In this document: positions 5,685-7,604 of the stretch, in pieces
How the letters are laid out: each line of letters begins with the position of its first letter
Position numbering within the stretch: the stretch's first letter is position 1
Notes under the pieces: generated by a model
What the model saw: only the letters and a program-made list of their open reading frames with translations
The model's database searches: none
What the model was told of the DNA's origin: nothing
Made by a program: the position numbers and the translations under genes
Origin: Acidimicrobiia bacterium
GTDB taxonomy: Bacteria; Actinomycetota; Acidimicrobiia; IMCC26256; PALSA-555
Reading direction: 5' to 3'
Length of the DNA: 7,604 nucleotides
Assembly: GCA_017853455.1 (NCBI GenBank)
Contig: JAFMJM010000110.1
Span: 1 to 7,604, forward strand

Positions 5685-5712
5685 GATCCGACCGGATCCC
5701 GACGGATCCCGA
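5685..5712. repeat. Tandem 10-bp repeat and inverted repeat upstream of GDP-fucose synthase
   Basis: CGGATCCCGA occurs twice, immediately adjacent, at 5693-5702 and 5703-5712. Each copy contains the palindrome GGATCC (5694-5699 and 5704-5709), so the cores repeat at one helical turn. In addition GATCCG (5685-5690) is a perfect inverted repeat of CGGATC (5693-5698) around AC. The block lies between a TACCCT hexamer (5674-5679), a possible -10 box, and the ribosome binding site. It could be an operator or a leader hairpin. Confidence 0.6.
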
Positions 5713-5718
5713 CCCGAC

Positions 5719-5723
5719 GAGGA
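5719..5723 (+). promoter_or_regulatory. Ribosome binding site of GDP-fucose synthase
   Basis: GAGGA is followed by a 6-nt spacer before the ATG at 5730. It supports that start. It also contrasts with the two kinase-type genes and the regulator nearby, which have no such site at their first ATG. Confidence 0.7.
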
Positions 5724-5729
5724 CCCCCG

Positions 5730-6671
5730 ATGACCGTGCCCCACAACGCCCGGATCTTCGTGGCGGGGCACCGCGGGCTCGTGGGCTCGGCGATCGTCCG
5801 GCGCCTGGCCGCCGGTGGCGCCACGCAGGTGCTGACCGCCGGTCGCGAGGCGCTCGACCTGCGGGACCAGGGCGCCGTCGACCGTTGGTTCGACGTCCAC
5901 CGACCGGAGTACGTGTACCTCGTCGCCGGCACCGTCGGCGGCATCCTCGCCAACAGCACCCGACCGGGCGAGTTCATCTACGACAACCTCATGATCCACG
6001 CCACCGTGGTCGAGGCCGCCCGCCGGACCGGCACGACGAAGCTCCTCTACCTCGGGTCGAGTTGCATCTACCCCCGCCTCGCCACCCAGCCCATCACCGA
6101 GGACCAGCTGCTCGCCGGGCCGCTCGAGCCCACCAACGAGGCGTACGCCATCGCCAAGATCGCGGGCATCACCCTGTGTCGCAGCTACCGCGAGCAGTAC
6201 GGCTGCAACTTCATCTCGGCGATGCCCACCAACCTCTACGGGCCGGGCGACAACTTCGATCTCGACTCGAGCCACGTCCTGCCGGCGCTCATCCGCAAGT
6301 TCGACGACGCGGCGCGTGCGGGTCGCGACGTGGTGGAGATCTGGGGCTCGGGGACCCCCCGTCGTGAGTTCCTCCACGTCGACGACCTCGCCGACGCCTG
6401 CGTGTTCCTGATGGACCACCACGACGGTGCCGAGATCGTCAACGTGGGCACCGGGACCGACATCTCCATCGGCGATCTCGCCACCCTCGTGGGCGACATC
6501 GTGCACCCGGGGGCCACCCTGCGCTTCGACCCGACGAAGCCCGACGGCACCCCGCGCAAGCTGCTCGACGTCAGCCGCCTGCACGCGCTGGGCTGGCAGC
6601 ACTCGATCGAACTCGACGACGGCGTCCGTTCGACGTACGAGTGGTACCGGACCCACCGCCCGACCGACTGA
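5730..6671 (+). CDS. fcl: GDP-L-fucose synthase
   Basis: This 313-residue short-chain dehydrogenase/reductase is full length for the family (E. coli Fcl/WcaG is about 320). It converts GDP-4-keto-6-deoxy-D-mannose to GDP-L-fucose by 3,5-epimerisation and NADPH-dependent reduction in the cytoplasm. Evidence: dinucleotide-binding GHRGLVG (13-19); VGGILANSTRP (69-79) near the active site; S110-S111-C112 in LGSSCIYP; the YxxxK pair Y139 and K143 (YAIAK); NLYGPGDNFD (168-177) with H182 in SSHVLPALIRKF; and REFLHVDDLADA (212-223). S110, C112, Y139, K143 and H182 sit where E. coli has S107, C109, Y136, K140 and H179, a constant offset of 3. The enzyme should therefore be active. Its usual partner, GDP-mannose 4,6-dehydratase (gmd), is not in the window. 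GDP-fucose would feed surface polysaccharide or glycan synthesis. It is transcribed divergently from the signalling genes and ends convergently with the transporter gene. Confidence 0.95.
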   Translation: MTVPHNARIFVAGHRGLVGSAIVRRLAAGGATQVLTAGREALDLRDQGAVDRWFDVHRPEYVYLVAGTVGGILANSTRPGEFIYDNLMIHATVVEAARRTGTTKLLYLGSSCIYPRLATQPITEDQLLAGPLEPTNEAYAIAKIAGITLCRSYREQYGCNFISAMPTNLYGPGDNFDLDSSHVLPALIRKFDDAARAGRDVVEIWGSGTPRREFLHVDDLADACVFLMDHHDGAEIVNVGTGTDISIGDLATLVGDIVHPGATLRFDPTKPDGTPRKLLDVSRLHALGWQHSIELDDGVRSTYEWYRTHRPTD

Positions 6672-6674
6672 GCG

Positions 6675-6700
6675 GGTCGGGCCGGATCGGCGCGACGACC
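6675..6700. terminator. Weak inverted repeat in the 34-bp convergent gap
   Basis: GGTCG (6675-6679) can pair with CGACC (6696-6700) around a 16-nt GC-rich loop. It lies between the fucose synthase stop and the end of the convergent transporter gene, where a shared terminator would be expected. The stem is short and has no U-tract, so this is only a candidate. Confidence 0.2.
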
Positions 6701-6705
6701 GGGCC

Positions 6706-7604
6706 TCAGAACTTCGCGCCGACCGCCTTGGCCCAGGCCGGATCGATGCGGAAGCCCATCTTGGCGTCGACGTCGGTCACCACCACCGTGGCGGGCTCGC
6801 GGTCACCGGTGCTCGGCTCGAGGTCGACCGGTCCGGTCCACCCCGAGTAGGAGATCGACCGGAGAGCCTGCGCCAGCGCCGTGGCCGAGAACCCGCCCGC
6901 CTTCTCGGCCGCGGCGAGCAGGATGCCGACCGAGTCGAAGGTGTAGGGGCTCCACGATCCCGGCTCCTGCGAGAACTGCTTCCGGTAGGCCTTCACGTAC
7001 TTCGCCGAGCCCGAGAACTCGTCCGGGGCGGGTACACCCACGACGGTGCAGCGTCGCTGCGCCCGCGGACCGGCCACCTGGATGTAGCCCTGGTCGTACG
7101 ACGCGTAGTCGGCGACGCACCGGGTCTTCCCGCCGTCGTCCACCATGGCCTGGGCCATGAGCGCACCCTCGGGGTAGTAGGCGGCGAAGTACACGACGTC
7201 GGGCGAGGTGGCGAGCAGCTTCTCCACGAGCGGGCGGTAGTTCGTGCCTCCCGGCGCGAACGGGGCGTAGGCCGTGACCTCGGCTCCCGACCGTGTGAGG
7301 TCGTCCTGCAGGGCCGCCGCCACCGACTGCGTGTAGATGGTCGAGTTGTCGTAGGCGATGGCGACCTTCTTCGCCTTCAGCCAGGTCACGAGCGCCTTCG
7401 AGGCGACCGGGGCGATCTGACCGGTCATCGGCTGGAGGGTGACCCCGAGCCCCGACGTCGCCTCGGCCGAGGTGAGCCGCACCGGCTCGATGCCGGCCGC
7501 AAGGTAGAGCGGGAGGGTCTGGACCCCGACCCCCGAGTTGTACGGGCCGACGACCCCGTCGAGGCCGGACGCGATCGCGGCCGTGGCGGCCGCCACCCCG
7601 ACCG
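6706..7604 (-). CDS. Branched-chain amino acid-type ABC transporter substrate-binding protein, C-terminal part (5' end outside window)
   Basis: This is a periplasmic-binding-protein type I (Peripla_BP_6, LivJ/LivK-like) solute-binding protein. About 299 residues are visible and the frame stays open to the right edge; the signal peptide or lipobox and first strands are missing. Recognisable landmarks: DGVVGPYNSGVGVQTLPLY near the start, the equivalent of the G-P-x-x-S-G ligand loop; KKVAIAYDNSTIYTQSVA at the start of the second lobe; and the GGTNYRPLVEKLLATSPDVVYFAAYYPEG strand-helix pair. WSPYTFDSVGILLAAAEKAG and the closing GWTGPVDLEPSTGDR segment are also typical. Two cysteines, about 23 residues apart (TRC...RRC), could form a disulfide outside the membrane. 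Family members bind hydrophobic amino acids, amides or related small molecules; the ligand cannot be read from this part. The GTG at 7596 is internal and not a start. The permease and ATPase genes, if linked, lie beyond the edge. Confidence 0.93.
   Translation of the reverse strand, partial: VGVAAATAAIASGLDGVVGPYNSGVGVQTLPLYLAAGIEPVRLTSAEATSGLGVTLQPMTGQIAPVASKALVTWLKAKKVAIAYDNSTIYTQSVAAALQDDLTRSGAEVTAYAPFAPGGTNYRPLVEKLLATSPDVVYFAAYYPEGALMAQAMVDDGGKTRCVADYASYDQGYIQVAGPRAQRRCTVVGVPAPDEFSGSAKYVKAYRKQFSQEPGSWSPYTFDSVGILLAAAEKAGGFSATALAQALRSISYSGWTGPVDLEPSTGDREPATVVVTDVDAKMGFRIDPAWAKAVGAKF

Noticed and set aside
5606..5977. Upstream extension of the mini-HisKA frame to 192 residues
   Set aside because: The extra part is antisense to the start of fucose synthase and is Arg/Pro/Ser-rich with no domain. 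The HisKA sequence begins right after the ATG at 5605.
5201..6367. Plus-strand open frame spanning the hybrid kinase start and the fucose synthase gene
   Set aside because: It crosses two genes in wrong frames and reads as Arg/Pro/His-rich low complexity.
1..7604. CRISPR array, tRNA/rRNA genes, insertion sequences or attachment sites
   Set aside because: No regularly spaced repeat array, no cloverleaf-like stretch in the gaps, no transposase or integrase coding sequence and no terminal inverted repeats were found by reading both strands.

Overview
The window is compact, very GC-rich DNA whose genes end mostly in G/C at the third codon position. It probably comes from an actinobacterium. Acidimicrobiia or a related group would fit, but that is inferred from base composition, gene types and apparent leaderless starts, not from a marker gene. 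Eight genes fill almost all of it. The four intergenic gaps are 34 to 124 bp, and there are no RNA genes, insertion sequences or CRISPR arrays.

Layout. Bases 1-1013 (+) hold the C-terminal third or so of a SNF2-family ATPase, overlapped by 4 bp (ATGA) by a 102-residue protein of unknown function. Bases 1066-5605 are a signalling island of four genes: an OmpR-type response regulator (-), a divergent soluble GAF histidine kinase (+), a convergent triple-PAS hybrid histidine kinase with a C-terminal receiver (-), and upstream of it, joined by a GTGA overlap, a 68-residue protein that is only a HisKA (DHp) domain. Bases 5730-6671 (+) encode GDP-L-fucose synthase. Bases 6706-7604 (-) are the C-terminal part of a branched-chain-amino-acid-type ABC transporter binding protein that runs off the right edge.

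How the genes may work together. The divergent regulator and GAF kinase look like one two-component system transcribed from a shared 107-bp control region. The hybrid kinase ends in a receiver domain but has no Hpt domain, and none is encoded nearby. The coupled mini-HisKA has the phosphoacceptor His and the DxxT motif but no ATP-binding domain, so it could relay phosphate from the hybrid to the OmpR-type regulator or act as a phosphatase on it. This is the most unusual feature here. It is an inference from domain content and gene order; no partner is proven.

Fine structure: the regulator and the 102-residue gene converge on a cluster of three copies of one 9-mer that contains both stop codons. 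The two kinase genes overlap tail to tail by 45 bp in exact codon register. The fucose synthase leader carries a 10-bp tandem repeat with palindromic cores.
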